Shown here: piece by piece, positions 46,006 to 53,841 of the stretch
Layout of the letters: every line of letters begins with the position of its first letter
How positions within the stretch are numbered: position 1 is the stretch's first letter
DNA from: CATOSP01 sp965205385
GTDB lineage: Bacteria; Chloroflexota; Dehalococcoidia; Lucifugimonadales; UBA3495
Assembly (NCBI GenBank): GCA_965205385.1
Contig: CBDBGS010000008.1
Location: 1,994,197 to 2,058,196, forward strand
Direction of reading: 5' to 3'
Length of the DNA stretch: 64,000 nucleotides
Notes under the pieces: model-generated
Seen by the model: the letters and a program-made list of their open reading frames with translations, nothing else
The model's database searches: none
Told to the model about the DNA's origin: nothing
Position numbers and translations under genes: made by a program

Positions 46006-46996
46006 GGGCGCCGGCAGCCCGGGCCAGATGCGTGTGAACATCGGTTGGGCCCGGCTCACCCATCGATGATCCGCGTGTCCGGGTGACCCGAGGTCCCAGG
46101 ACGTCCGGATATTCTCATACTGCAGGTTGTTCCCAACGCCGGGACTTGAAAGACCGGAGCGCCGCCGGAAGAAGGATGTTCAGGCCCCAGGGAAATTGTC
46201 CAAATTTGGACAATTTCCGGAGGGGGGAGGCAGGCCCGGATGGCGGCCCGAGCGGCAATAGCTACAAGGCCTACCCGTCCCGGTTCCGGCCGTGCCTGTC
46301 CGGTTGTGTCCCGTGCCGGGTGGCCAGGTTTTCACAAGGGCGAACCAGCCCCCGGCAGGGACGGCGGCGACTCCCCACGTTTCGGGAAGAATCTGACCGT
46401 GCCAACCGCCCACGTCCATACGGGAACGTCACGTGTCCACCGGGTTGGCGGCGACCACGGCCGGAGCATTCAGGCCAACACTGGCCGGGCGTTCGGTCTG
46501 CACACTGTCCGCTGGACGGCCCGTATTGCACGAGAAGCAATCGGCCTGCTCCGCGCTCCATATGGGCCGGCTGCCGGGAACCCAGCGGCCATGGGGCAAC
46601 GAGTGAGACCCCATCGTCCCCGGGGCAACCCTCCGTTTCAGGCAGTCTGGTATGGTCTCCGCGACAGCGCATTGGTCTCCCACGTTGAAGATCGTCCAAC
46701 CCTGGGAACGAGGCCGCCGGAACAGCAACGTTGCCGTTCCGGCGGGGCTCACCGCGTCACCCAACCTTACTGACGTGGATATTCATGGCTTTTGGAAGGA
46801 CCATGCGGAAATCAGCTATGGATCAATCACCATTTCCTGCGATGGAAAATTGGACGACGGGGCATATTGACACGGGGCAGCGCGGACGATTAAGATCCAA
46901 AGTGACCCACATAGAGTGGCCCGGCGGTGCGTCAACACCCCAGGCCATGGCGCCACCTGAACGGCTCAGGTACCGCGGTGTCATTGTACACTTGCA
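46006..46996. other. Long intergenic stretch with a perfect 28-bp palindrome
   Basis: Nearly 1 kb with no convincing gene. The outstanding feature is an AT-rich perfect palindrome at 46191-46218 (half-site GGAAATTGTCCAAA) within very GC-rich DNA, the form of a binding site for a dimeric regulator. Further on, about 46652-46870, a plus-strand frame (HGFWKDHAEISYGSITISCD) is weakly like the surface-domain fragment at 41546 and may be another decayed piece. Confidence 0.5.
46191..46218. promoter_or_regulatory. Perfect 28-bp AT-rich palindrome, operator-like
   Basis: The two 14-base halves, GGAAATTGTCCAAA and its reverse complement, meet without a spacer. The core TTGTCCAAATTTGGACAA has the form of a two-fold symmetric protein site. 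No gene starts within 200 bp on either side that would name the regulator. It could instead be an origin-proximal iteron or resolution site of the accessory element. Confidence 0.5.
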
Positions 46997-47021
46997 GACC
47001 CGCTCCCGACAGGGGCGGGTC
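46997..47021 (+). terminator. Rho-independent terminator
   Basis: A 10-bp stem (GACCCGCTCC with GGGGCGGGTC, one G-T pair) is followed by TTTTGTTTG. It would end transcription from the upstream stretch and insulate the PLD-like gene. Confidence 0.7.
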
Positions 47022-47037
47022 TTTTGTTTGCACAGAA

Positions 47038-47083
47038 GCCCCCGCCCCTCAAGGGGCGGGGGCGCTCCACCACCGGGTGGAGC
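47038..47083. repeat. Two adjacent perfect hairpins upstream of the PLD-like gene
   Basis: The first has a perfect 12-bp GC-rich stem (GCCCCCGCCCCT at 47038-47049 with its complement at 47052-47063). The second has a perfect 8-bp stem (GCTCCACC and GGTGGAGC, 47064-47083). Together with the terminator at 46997 they make three hairpins in 90 bp, ending 55 bp before the start codon. Confidence 0.65.
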
Positions 47084-47138
47084 GATGGTCCCTTCAGGTA
47101 TGGCGCAGGGAACCAATATTTTTACCTGGAGGTGGACC

Positions 47139-47918
47139 ATGGCACTCATAGACCTCAATCGCCCGCCGGGCGAATATCTCCCGGAGCAGCGTGACCACGG
47201 TTGTGTCAGCGGAGACGTGGAGGCGGTGTTCCGCAACCATCAGGAACGGGTGATACGCCTCTTCAAGGAGGCCCGCGAGCGCAACCTGGCGTGCGTGGGC
47301 GCGGTCGCCTGGCTCACCGACCCCCGGGTCCTCGACGCGATGGCCACTATCCCCACGTCGCTAATAGTGCAGAAAGAGGATTTTTTGCGCCGGGACATCC
47401 CCGCCGGCGGAAACTTCGATGCGTGGAAGGGGCGCCTGCGGCGGCAGTACGAGGCCATCGCCGACTCGGACCGCCGGCGAGACCCGGGCATTGCGTTCCA
47501 GCGCCAGAACATGCCCGATCCCCTGGGAAGCATGTCATACGGCGGCGACCCGCAGATTTCCGGCGTCTATGCTTTCGGCATCAGGAATGACCGGAGCAAG
47601 GAGGGAGGGCGGAGACAGCCCCTGATGCACAACAAATTCTTGGCGTTCATCAGGGGTGTCGTGCAGGCTGGCACTGCCTGTGAGGGAGAGGGGGACGGGG
47701 CCTCAACCCTCGACTTCCACTGGCTTGTCGAGGCCGTTTGGACGGGCTCCTGCAACCTGAGCCTGTTGGCGCCGCGGTCCCGTGAGAATACGGTCATCAT
47801 CAGGGACCCCGCCATCGGCAACGCCTACCTGCACGAGTGGGCGGACATGATGGCCCTATCGGAGCCCCCGGACTGGAACTCGGCCTGGATCGACCCCCAG
47901 TGGCGCACCGGCACCTGA
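47139..47918 (+). CDS. PLD-like (phospholipase D fold) protein
   Basis: The ATG at 47139 (MALIDLNRPPGEYLPEQRDH) has GGAGGTGG directly upstream. The 259-residue protein shows a PLD-type half: a strand/helix with LACVGAVAWLTDPRVLDAMA, the HxK motif in QPLMHNKFLAFIRG, and the following strand WTGSCNLSLLAPRSRENTVI typical of the Asn/Ser-rich second part. It has one HKD-like motif, so it probably dimerises. Such proteins can be nucleases, often in defence or mobile elements. It ends in a strong terminator at 47943. Confidence 0.7.
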   Translation: MALIDLNRPPGEYLPEQRDHGCVSGDVEAVFRNHQERVIRLFKEARERNLACVGAVAWLTDPRVLDAMATIPTSLIVQKEDFLRRDIPAGGNFDAWKGRLRRQYEAIADSDRRRDPGIAFQRQNMPDPLGSMSYGGDPQISGVYAFGIRNDRSKEGGRRQPLMHNKFLAFIRGVVQAGTACEGEGDGASTLDFHWLVEAVWTGSCNLSLLAPRSRENTVIIRDPAIGNAYLHEWADMMALSEPPDWNSAWIDPQWRTGT

Positions 47919-47942
47919 CGCTGCCGCCGACACGAGCGGCGC

Positions 47943-47972
47943 CCGCTGGCGGGGCTAAAGCCCCGCCAGCGG
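47943..47972 (+). terminator. Strong hairpin after the PLD-like gene
   Basis: A perfect 13-bp stem (CCGCTGGCGGGGC at 47943-47955 and its complement at 47960-47972) with loop TAAA starts 25 bases after the stop codon. No long T-run follows, but the stability and location fit a terminator. Confidence 0.65.
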
Positions 47973-48017
47973 CTGTGAAAACCCGGATTATTGACATAAT
48001 TATCGGGGAGGTGCGGC

Positions 48018-48677
48018 ATGGCGAAACCGCGCAGGGACGGGCCCTACTTCTGGGTGACCTGGCTCACCAAGCTCCTGAGCGGAGAGAACTCGTGCGAGTG
48101 GGCGACCTGGTTCAGGGCCCGCCACGAGAGCGGCAGTTGGGAGCAGGTCCCCGGGGACTTCGACCGGGCCGGGTGGCAGATGGCCCACACGGCGATGGTC
48201 AACGAGGTCCGCGGAAAGCTGGGAGGAACTGGGCTATCAGGTCTTCACCGAGAGGCAGAACAGATTCAGGCTCAGGGGTGACATGGGCACCCTGGGAGGC
48301 CAGCCGGACCTGATCGCCAGGAAGGGCGACGCGGGCACGATCATCGACGTAAAGACCGGGAAGCCCGGCGTGGCCCACGTGGTCCAGGTCATGCTCTACA
48401 TGTACGCCGTGCCCAGGGCCATCAGGCAGCACCAAGGCGTGGTCTTCGACGGCCAGGTGGCCTATACGCCGACCACGCCGTGGACATACCGGCCGCGGCG
48501 GTGGATGACAAGTTTGTCGAACGCCTCTCGCAGTTGATTGGCCAGCTAGCCTCGGACGCGCCAGCCCGGCGGGTGCCCAGCCCCGGCGAGTGCCGGTTCT
48601 GCCCCATCACGGCGGCGGACTGCCCCGACCGGGCGGCGGAAGACGGTTTCGAGGAAGGGGTGACCACGGACTTCTGA
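48018..48677 (+). pseudogene. Cas4/RecB-like PD-(D/E)XK nuclease, two frameshifts
   Basis: The start at ATG 48018 has GGGGAGGTG six bases upstream. After MVNEVRGKL an extra G (about 48225) shifts the frame; the expected continuation is EELGYQVFTERQNRFRLRGD, then GGQPDLIARKGDAGTIIDVK, which has the catalytic Asp and Asp-x-Lys. A one-base loss at about 48470 then moves to the last segment, ending ECRFCPITAADCPD, a Cys cluster as in Cas4/AddB iron-sulfur nucleases. In total about 219 residues, the size of Cas4. No CRISPR array or other cas gene is present. If the indels are errors it is a stand-alone nuclease of the accessory element. Confidence 0.7.
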
Positions 48678-48861
48678 GCCGGCGGGGCCGGAAGCAACCG
48701 GCCGGCCCCTAGCCTGTGTCAATTCAGTAAGGGACCCATGGCGGCGGTTGCTGGACGCCAGACGTCCGCCCTGGCTCTCACCGGGAGTGAAGAAACCGGG
48801 GTGGAAACCTCATGGAGACGCCCCGGATGTCACCTCCGGGGCTCGCCGGTACACTGCCGCC

Positions 48862-49332
48862 ATGAAGTGGCAACGTCATGAGGATGGGACCATGCTGCTG
48901 GCTGTCGTAATCATCTGCGCGTTGGCGGGCCTGGCCTGGCTGGCCCGGTGGTGGTGGCGCCGGATTCTGGTCCGGGTCTGGGACAGGGGATACACCCTGG
49001 GCTTTCTCAGAGGATGCACGCAGCGTCTGGGGCGCCGGACCGGCTGGAACCTGGAGGACTACGGGGGCTTGCAGGACTTCATGGAAATGTACGAGGAGAA
49101 GGTAGCCAACTCCGAATTGCCCGAGAGCCCGGAACTGCGCCGGACGGCGTTCAGGCCCGACCCGGAGGGCACGCCCCGGATGCACGAGCGTCTCTGCGAG
49201 CGGTGGCGGGTAGCGGCGACCGCCATGTGGTACGTCATGGGCACAATGGGCCAGGCAGACAGTCAGGAGGAGTTGAAGGCCGCCCTCTACGACCTGTACG
49301 AGAAGCACACGGCAAGTCCGTGGACGGGCTGA
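48862..49332 (+). CDS. Small membrane-anchored protein, 156 aa, unknown
   Basis: The ATG at 48862 (MKWQRHEDGTMLLAVVIICA) begins a protein with one N-terminal membrane helix (MLLAVVIICALAGLAWLA), then a basic Trp/Arg cluster (RWWWRRILVRVW). The soluble domain is acidic and helical (EDYGGLQDFMEMYEEKVANS, QEELKAALYDLYEKH). It should lie in the cytoplasm, tethered to the membrane. No family recognised. Confidence 0.6.
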   Translation: MKWQRHEDGTMLLAVVIICALAGLAWLARWWWRRILVRVWDRGYTLGFLRGCTQRLGRRTGWNLEDYGGLQDFMEMYEEKVANSELPESPELRRTAFRPDPEGTPRMHERLCERWRVAATAMWYVMGTMGQADSQEELKAALYDLYEKHTASPWTG

Positions 49333-49432
49333 GGGCCGAGTTGGGGGGCAGGGACTAGGCCGCAAGCCAGGGATTCGGCCTTTCCGGTTGGCAGAGGGCC
49401 GCCCCGGACCGCGCCAAGTGGAGGAGACAAAT

Positions 49433-50062
49433 TTGACAGTGAACGAACTGGTCCAGGAACTGCACCGGCTGGACCGGCCGGACCTGGACGTCTTCATCCC
49501 GTGCCCCCACTGCTGCGGCCAGCGCGATACGGACTTCGACCTGCTGGACGCGGAACATGTCGTCCAGATGGAACGGGACGGACGGCAGGTGGCACTGCTG
49601 GGCGACACGCGCCAGCAGTGCTTCGAGGACAGGAGAAGCGACATCCGGACACGAGTCCGGACTGCTGCTGCCGGGCGCACCTCGGCCATCGCCGCCGCCG
49701 GCCTGGGCCTGCAGTACGTGCGGACCCTCACGCGCACGGACTTTGAGCGGATGTATCAGGACATGAGGGAAGGACACCATATCGCCAGGAGCAGGTTCAG
49801 CCGTCTCCTCCGGCCCAACCTGGTGACCGAGGCAACGGACGGACAGGACACTCACTACGTGATGGTGGAAACGCCGTTCCGGGCCACCCCGGAGGACATC
49901 GCCCTAGTCCGGATGGGTGTGGAACTGATGACGGAGTTTACAGGGTGCACATGCCGGGCCGTTATAGCCTGCGTCGTGCGGGACCCGTCGGCAGAGGCGG
50001 ATATTGCTTCCGGCGAGGTCAACCGGCATCTCATCGAACGGGGAGAGCTGGAGGCGGAATGA
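49433..50062 (+). CDS. Unknown protein with N-terminal Cys cluster, 209 aa
   Basis: TTG 49433 follows GGAGGAG by six bases and is the best start; GTG 49439 is an alternative. The protein opens MTVNELVQELHRLDRPDLDV and has FIPCPHCCGQRDTDFD, a possible metal-binding site. A charged middle and a segment with TRTDFERMYQDMREGHHIAR follow. The C-terminus includes CTCRAVIACVV. Its stop overlaps a following ATG (50059). Family unknown. Confidence 0.55.
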   Translation: MTVNELVQELHRLDRPDLDVFIPCPHCCGQRDTDFDLLDAEHVVQMERDGRQVALLGDTRQQCFEDRRSDIRTRVRTAAAGRTSAIAAAGLGLQYVRTLTRTDFERMYQDMREGHHIARSRFSRLLRPNLVTEATDGQDTHYVMVETPFRATPEDIALVRMGVELMTEFTGCTCRAVIACVVRDPSAEADIASGEVNRHLIERGELEAE

Positions 50063-50337
50063 CCGGCGTTCCCGTCCGAAACCCGGGAGATGGCACAGAT
50101 GCGTGGCTGGGCGGAATCACACCGGTGCGGGGCTGGAGCGGGAGAGTGACCGCTGCTTTCTCGCCGGTGCGGCCAGGCGGGAAAGACCTGGGCCTTTTGA
50201 ACACCCGTAATCGAAGGGAGAGATGGAGTGAGCGGCAGCGAGGACCTGACGCCGCAGGAGATGGCGGACAACATACGCGCCATGCGCCGGGCTGGGCGGC
50301 GCCCAGCCACGAGGCGTGGCCTACTACCACAGGTTAG
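50059..50337 (+). CDS. Possible small protein, translationally coupled, 92 aa
   Basis: The ATG at 50059 overlaps the stop of the previous gene (ATGA). The product begins MTGVPVRNPGDGTDAWLGGI and is rich in Gly, Arg and Pro with no clear fold. The last 40 codons overlap the next small gene in another frame. Translation is possible but unproven. Confidence 0.3.
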   Translation: MTGVPVRNPGDGTDAWLGGITPVRGWSGRVTAAFSPVRPGGKDLGLLNTRNRRERWSERQRGPDAAGDGGQHTRHAPGWAAPSHEAWPTTTG

Positions 50338-50478
50338 GCCGCGAATCGGTGAGGGTCACCTTCGAGAACATGCGCTACAGGCTGGCATTCAGCATAACCA
50401 AAGCGGTCCGCCACTTCCACTCCGCCAGGGAGGTCATTGAGTTCGTGCAGGAAGTGGAGCCGCACCTGCGGGACTGAG
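50228..50478 (+). pseudogene. Small helical protein, one frameshift
   Basis: From GTG 50228 (with GGGAGAG upstream) the frame reads MSGSEDLTPQEMADNIRAMR. After a shift near 50315 it continues AYYHRLGRESVRVTFENMRY and FHSAREVIEFVQEVEPHLRD to the stop at 50478. The combined protein would be about 83 residues and wholly helical. Unknown family. Confidence 0.45.
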
Positions 50479-51336
50479 CGGTTCACCGATAGGGCTTCCA
50501 CCCCGGAGACCGTGTCAGCGGCCAGGGCGGGTCTCACCAATGCACGTGCAGCCAGGGGAGAACCTGGTCCCTGGGTAAGGGCCTCCCCCCAGCCGCACCA
50601 GTCCTCCATCGCCTTCGTGCCCACCACCCAGCGTGGCATAGAGACCCACACCGGGCAACGCATCCACCGGGGAGGAAGGACTGACCCGCAGGGAGATGGA
50701 AGGCGGCAAGAACTGGATGGCGCCCGGAGACCCGCTCCAAGATTGCCGGAGACTCCGGGCCACCCTCGGGCCTGAGCATGTCGAGGAGCGCCTCACCGGC
50801 CGTGCCCTCGGTCAGCTCAGACCTGCCGACGCTGTCGGTCCACCAAGCCTTCCACCCCATGTCGTATTCGAGGCCCTCATCATACAGGCGCTCCTCGCCG
50901 TTAGGCGGGATATCGGGGGCCCGTCCCAGGCAAAGCGCGCGGGGACGGGAAGGACCCCGGGCCGTCCCCACAGACACCTCACGGCCTCCTGTCGGGACGG
51001 GTCCGGACGGGCCCGCGCACCCCGTGGGGCCGGGCCTCCGGCTGGGCCGGACGGTGCCCGCAGCAAAACGATAGCAGACGGGCCAGACAGCGTTTTGTAA
51101 AACACTCGCGGGCAGCCCCGCAGGCGCCCCCCGCCTTCCGGGCCGCCAGGTGAGGAGTAGAATGCAACGCGGAGCGGCAGCGCCATGACCATGCTGGACT
51201 ACTAGCCGACGGACTCGACACCCGCGAGGCCGGGCAGTCCGGCTGGAGGTATCACGGCTCTCAGCGTGGCCGTGGCGATGGGCATCGTCCCCAGGCAGAG
51301 TGTGTCCCAGCGCTTCGACCACTCGGCGCCGGGGTT
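50479..51336. other. Stretch with doubtful minus-strand coding remnants
   Basis: A 262-codon minus-strand frame (50534-51322) is mostly Arg/Pro/Gly-rich and unlike protein, except for about 50690-50905, which reads EERLYDEGLEYDMGWKAWWT then ELTEGTAGEALLDMLRPEGG. That piece may be the remains of a real gene with frameshifts on both sides. The rest shows nothing recognisable. Confidence 0.35.
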
Positions 51337-51564
51337 ATTGTTGTTCATTCTGTTCGGCCCGGTCTGAGAGCATGGTCATGTTCGTCCACTCCAGGACGAT
51401 GCCTGCGCCCGGCGGCGGCACGAGGCCTATCTCAGTGCACAGGCTATGAATATGACGCCGTATCCTCTCGCCTCTGCTTGGAACGCGGCCGCCGCCGCCA
51501 ATCCCAGCATGAGTGCGACCGGCGCCCCGCCAACGGTGGCCACTGCCATTATGAGCCATTGCAT
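51337..51564 (-). pseudogene. Tiny hydrophobic protein, possibly frameshifted
   Basis: ATG 51564, preceded by AGGGAG, opens MQWLIMAVATVGGAPVALML, a membrane helix with an Ala-rich continuation (LAAAAAFQAEARG) and a second short hydrophobic run (VIFIACAL), stopping at 51427. In the next frame the sequence continues VPPPGAGIVLEWTNMTMLSD to 51335, which reads well as a soluble tail. A single base may separate the two. Confidence 0.35.
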
Positions 51565-51902
51565 CCATCTCCCTGATGGCGGGGCGCCGGCGCTCGACTA
51601 CCATCCAATCAACTCCGGAACGCTATGGGAGACTCCATGGTGGACACCGGCGCCGGGATCTCAATTGTGGACCTCGATTTCGCCCCCGGGCTGGGGCTTC
51701 AACAAAACGGAGAACACGAGATTTCCGGGACGCCCACCACGGGCGCCCACCCTGCGTTGAGGACGGATCTCCGGATCCCCCTGGCTGCACACGGCGGCGC
51801 CTGCACCAACGTACCCAGGCCCCTCGTTGCGGTCTGCGGCGCGTGCGGACCAGGATTCCGCGGGCGCCGGCGCCGTCCAACCGGACACCAAGGAGCAGCA
51901 AT

Positions 51903-52832
51903 ATGGAGACCACGATACACGTCCACACGGGCGGCGCCTGTCACGGCGACCCCGGCCCCGGGGGCTTCGCCGCCATCATCGATTTGGGCGATTCCCTGAC
52001 CACCATCAGCGGGAACGATCCACGGACCACCTCCGGCCGGATGGACCTGATGGCTGCCCCGAGAGGCCTGGAGGCTGTGGAGTTGCTGACCGGGACCGAT
52101 GACCGCCGGAAGAGGATCAACCTCTATACCCGGTCTGAGAGCCTGCTCCACTTCTTCAACCAGGGCCGGGCCGGTCTCCCTGAGAGCCATGGCCGGCCCG
52201 TCAGGGCGGAGTATCCGGACCTCTGGCGGGACCTGGACCAGGCGGTTGAGGGCAGGGACGTGACCTGCATCTGGGTCCGGGACACCGCGGGCCACCCGAT
52301 GAGCGAACGATGCCTGCGGCTGGCCAGAGAGCAGGCGGAGAAGGCCCGGAACGGCGAGGCCTCCATCACTGCAACGACTTCCGAGGGCAGTGACTCCGGG
52401 TTGGCCGCGGACACAGCGGCGGAGCCGGACCGCATCCGCCGCGCACTGGAGGAGACCCTGCCCAGGCTGTTCCGGTACTCGCCGGGACCGGAAGGGGGCG
52501 TGCGGGTCGAGACCCCGCTGCTGCGCCCTGACGGGGATCCCATCCAGGTGCTGGTCCTGGTCCGGGAGGAGGGCTATGTCGTGACTGACAGCGGGGATGC
52601 GCTGGAGACCCCGGAAGGCCGGCCCACAGGCGGCTGGAGCCGCGGGGCATGTGAAATGTTGGTGGATGGCGTGTGCCGGAGTCTCGGGGTGGAGATCCGG
52701 TGCGGCCGGGTCACGGCCATGGCCGGCAACCGGACCGGACTGGGGGAGGCTGTGATGCGGACCGCTCAGGCCATACTGCGAATCGCCGCGGCCTCGCAGC
52801 AGGACACCCGGTCACGGTCCAACCGGCCCTGA
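51903..52832 (+). CDS. RNase H-fold protein without catalytic residues, fused to DUF1828-like domain
   Basis: ATG 51903 has AAGGAG seven bases upstream. Residues 1-145 align with RNase HI. TGGACHGDPGPGGFAAII stands for TDGSCLGNPGPGGYGAIL, so Asp10 is Gly. TTSGRMDLMAA stands for TTNNRMELMAA (Glu48 to Asp), YTRSESL for STDSQYV (Asp70 to Arg), and RDTAGHPMSERCLRLAR for KGHAGHPENERCDELAR (His124 to Thr, Asp134 to Leu). The fold is kept but the active site is gone. Residues about 180-300 look like DUF1828 (VETPLLRPDGDPIQVLVLVR, EGYVVTDSGDALETPEG). It may bind RNA/DNA hybrids without cutting. 309 residues. Confidence 0.75.
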   Translation: METTIHVHTGGACHGDPGPGGFAAIIDLGDSLTTISGNDPRTTSGRMDLMAAPRGLEAVELLTGTDDRRKRINLYTRSESLLHFFNQGRAGLPESHGRPVRAEYPDLWRDLDQAVEGRDVTCIWVRDTAGHPMSERCLRLAREQAEKARNGEASITATTSEGSDSGLAADTAAEPDRIRRALEETLPRLFRYSPGPEGGVRVETPLLRPDGDPIQVLVLVREEGYVVTDSGDALETPEGRPTGGWSRGACEMLVDGVCRSLGVEIRCGRVTAMAGNRTGLGEAVMRTAQAILRIAAASQQDTRSRSNRP

Positions 52833-53841
52833 CGACCGTGGGCCCGGCTAGTCGAGGAACGGGATTGGCGGCGCCAGCCGCCAACTATCCCCCGATACTG
52901 GCTGCGGTCCGCTTGGACGCATCCGGGCCGGGCCCGGGGTCCCAGCCCGTGGACCGGGACACTTGCATGACCCCGCTGGCGAGGGCCGGTGCGCACCATC
53001 CCCAATCCGGGACCCGGGACAGCTTCCGGCAGTCCATTCGGCCCACTGATGACAGGGGAAACGGGTCCCACGGGAGGCTGGGCAGCCCTGCGCAGGGATA
53101 CCCGGCGGCACCTTGAACTCCGCTGCCATCCAGGCATTTCTCTAGTAACCATGCAGGGCATCCCGTCAGACCTGCTCCCGGCCCTGGCGCGGGGCGTGAT
53201 TAGCAATACCCGGACTCCGAAGCGGCAGGGCAATGCTCACACGTGGGAAACTGGACTGCCCGGTTCGAGCCCGAGGCGTGCGCAGGGATACCCGGCGGCA
53301 TCCAGAAGCCGCTGAGCCATCCAGGCATTTCTCTAGTAACCATGCAGGGCATCCCGTCAGACCTGCTCCCGGCCCTGGCGGGGCAAGTCTTGGCTCGCAG
53401 TGGCATGGACATCCGAAACCATCCCTGATTAGCAGCGTGGCGAAACTTACCCAACCTCCGACGGCGCAGCGGACGTCTTCATCCCAGCTACGGCACATGA
53501 TGCTGCTCAGTGGTTGCGGAACAGCCAGCAGTTCTCCGTGGGAAACTCTTGGGCGGCTCCACCACACCGGCTGAGAGCCGCCATGCCCGGTTCGAGCCCG
53601 GCCGGCGTCCCGGGATACCCGGCGGCATCCAGAAGCCGGAGCTCAGACCAATTGAGGGCCCGCTGACACCGGTCATCCCGCTTCCTTCTCAGGCCGGACC
53701 CCAGTGCGGCACAAGGATCAGGTTCGATCCCGAGCCGTTTGGGCCCCGGCTGACACCTGATGCAATTGGAAAGGTGCTGGTAGTAGCCCGGCATGAAGCC
53801 CAGGGGTTCCTTCAGCGTTTGCCAATGCAAGCCCCACTATG
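52833..53841. other. Repeat-bearing non-coding stretch
   Basis: About 1 kb with no credible gene on either strand. It contains the direct repeats listed at 53091, 53280 and 53608, and two short GCCCGGTTCGAGCCCG motifs (about 53260 and 53584) that look like a tRNA T-arm but without the rest of a tRNA. Confidence 0.5.
53091..53640. repeat. Three related direct repeats
   Basis: Copy 1 (53091-53190) and copy 2 (53280-53380) share GCGCAGGGATACCCGGCGGC at one end and ATCCAGGCATTTCTCTAGTA plus about 45 further identical bases at the other. Copy 3 (about 53608-53635) has only GGGATACCCGGCGGCATCC. GGATACC and GGCATCC can fold into a small hairpin. Spacing is 189 and about 328 bases, so this is not a CRISPR array. 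Confidence 0.7.

Noticed and set aside
46731..47138. N-terminal extension of the PLD-like protein
   Set aside because: The upstream in-frame part crosses a terminator and two hairpins; the ATG at 47139 has a strong ribosome binding site.
48018..48677. Part of a CRISPR adaptation module (Cas4)
   Set aside because: No cas1, cas2 or array is in the window; RecB/Cas4-type nucleases are common on mobile elements.
50534..51322. 262-aa minus-strand protein
   Set aside because: Composition is dominated by Arg, Pro and Gly; only one internal segment of about 70 residues looks like protein, so a full-length gene is not supported.
53255..53600. tRNA-derived att sites (GCCCGGTTCGAGCCCG twice)
   Set aside because: They do not match the T-arm or 3' end of the tRNA-Ser at 58588 and no integrase is present.
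53091..53640. CRISPR array
   Set aside because: Repeats are unequal in length, only three in number, with spacing of 189 and about 328 bases, and no cas operon is present apart from one broken Cas4-like gene.
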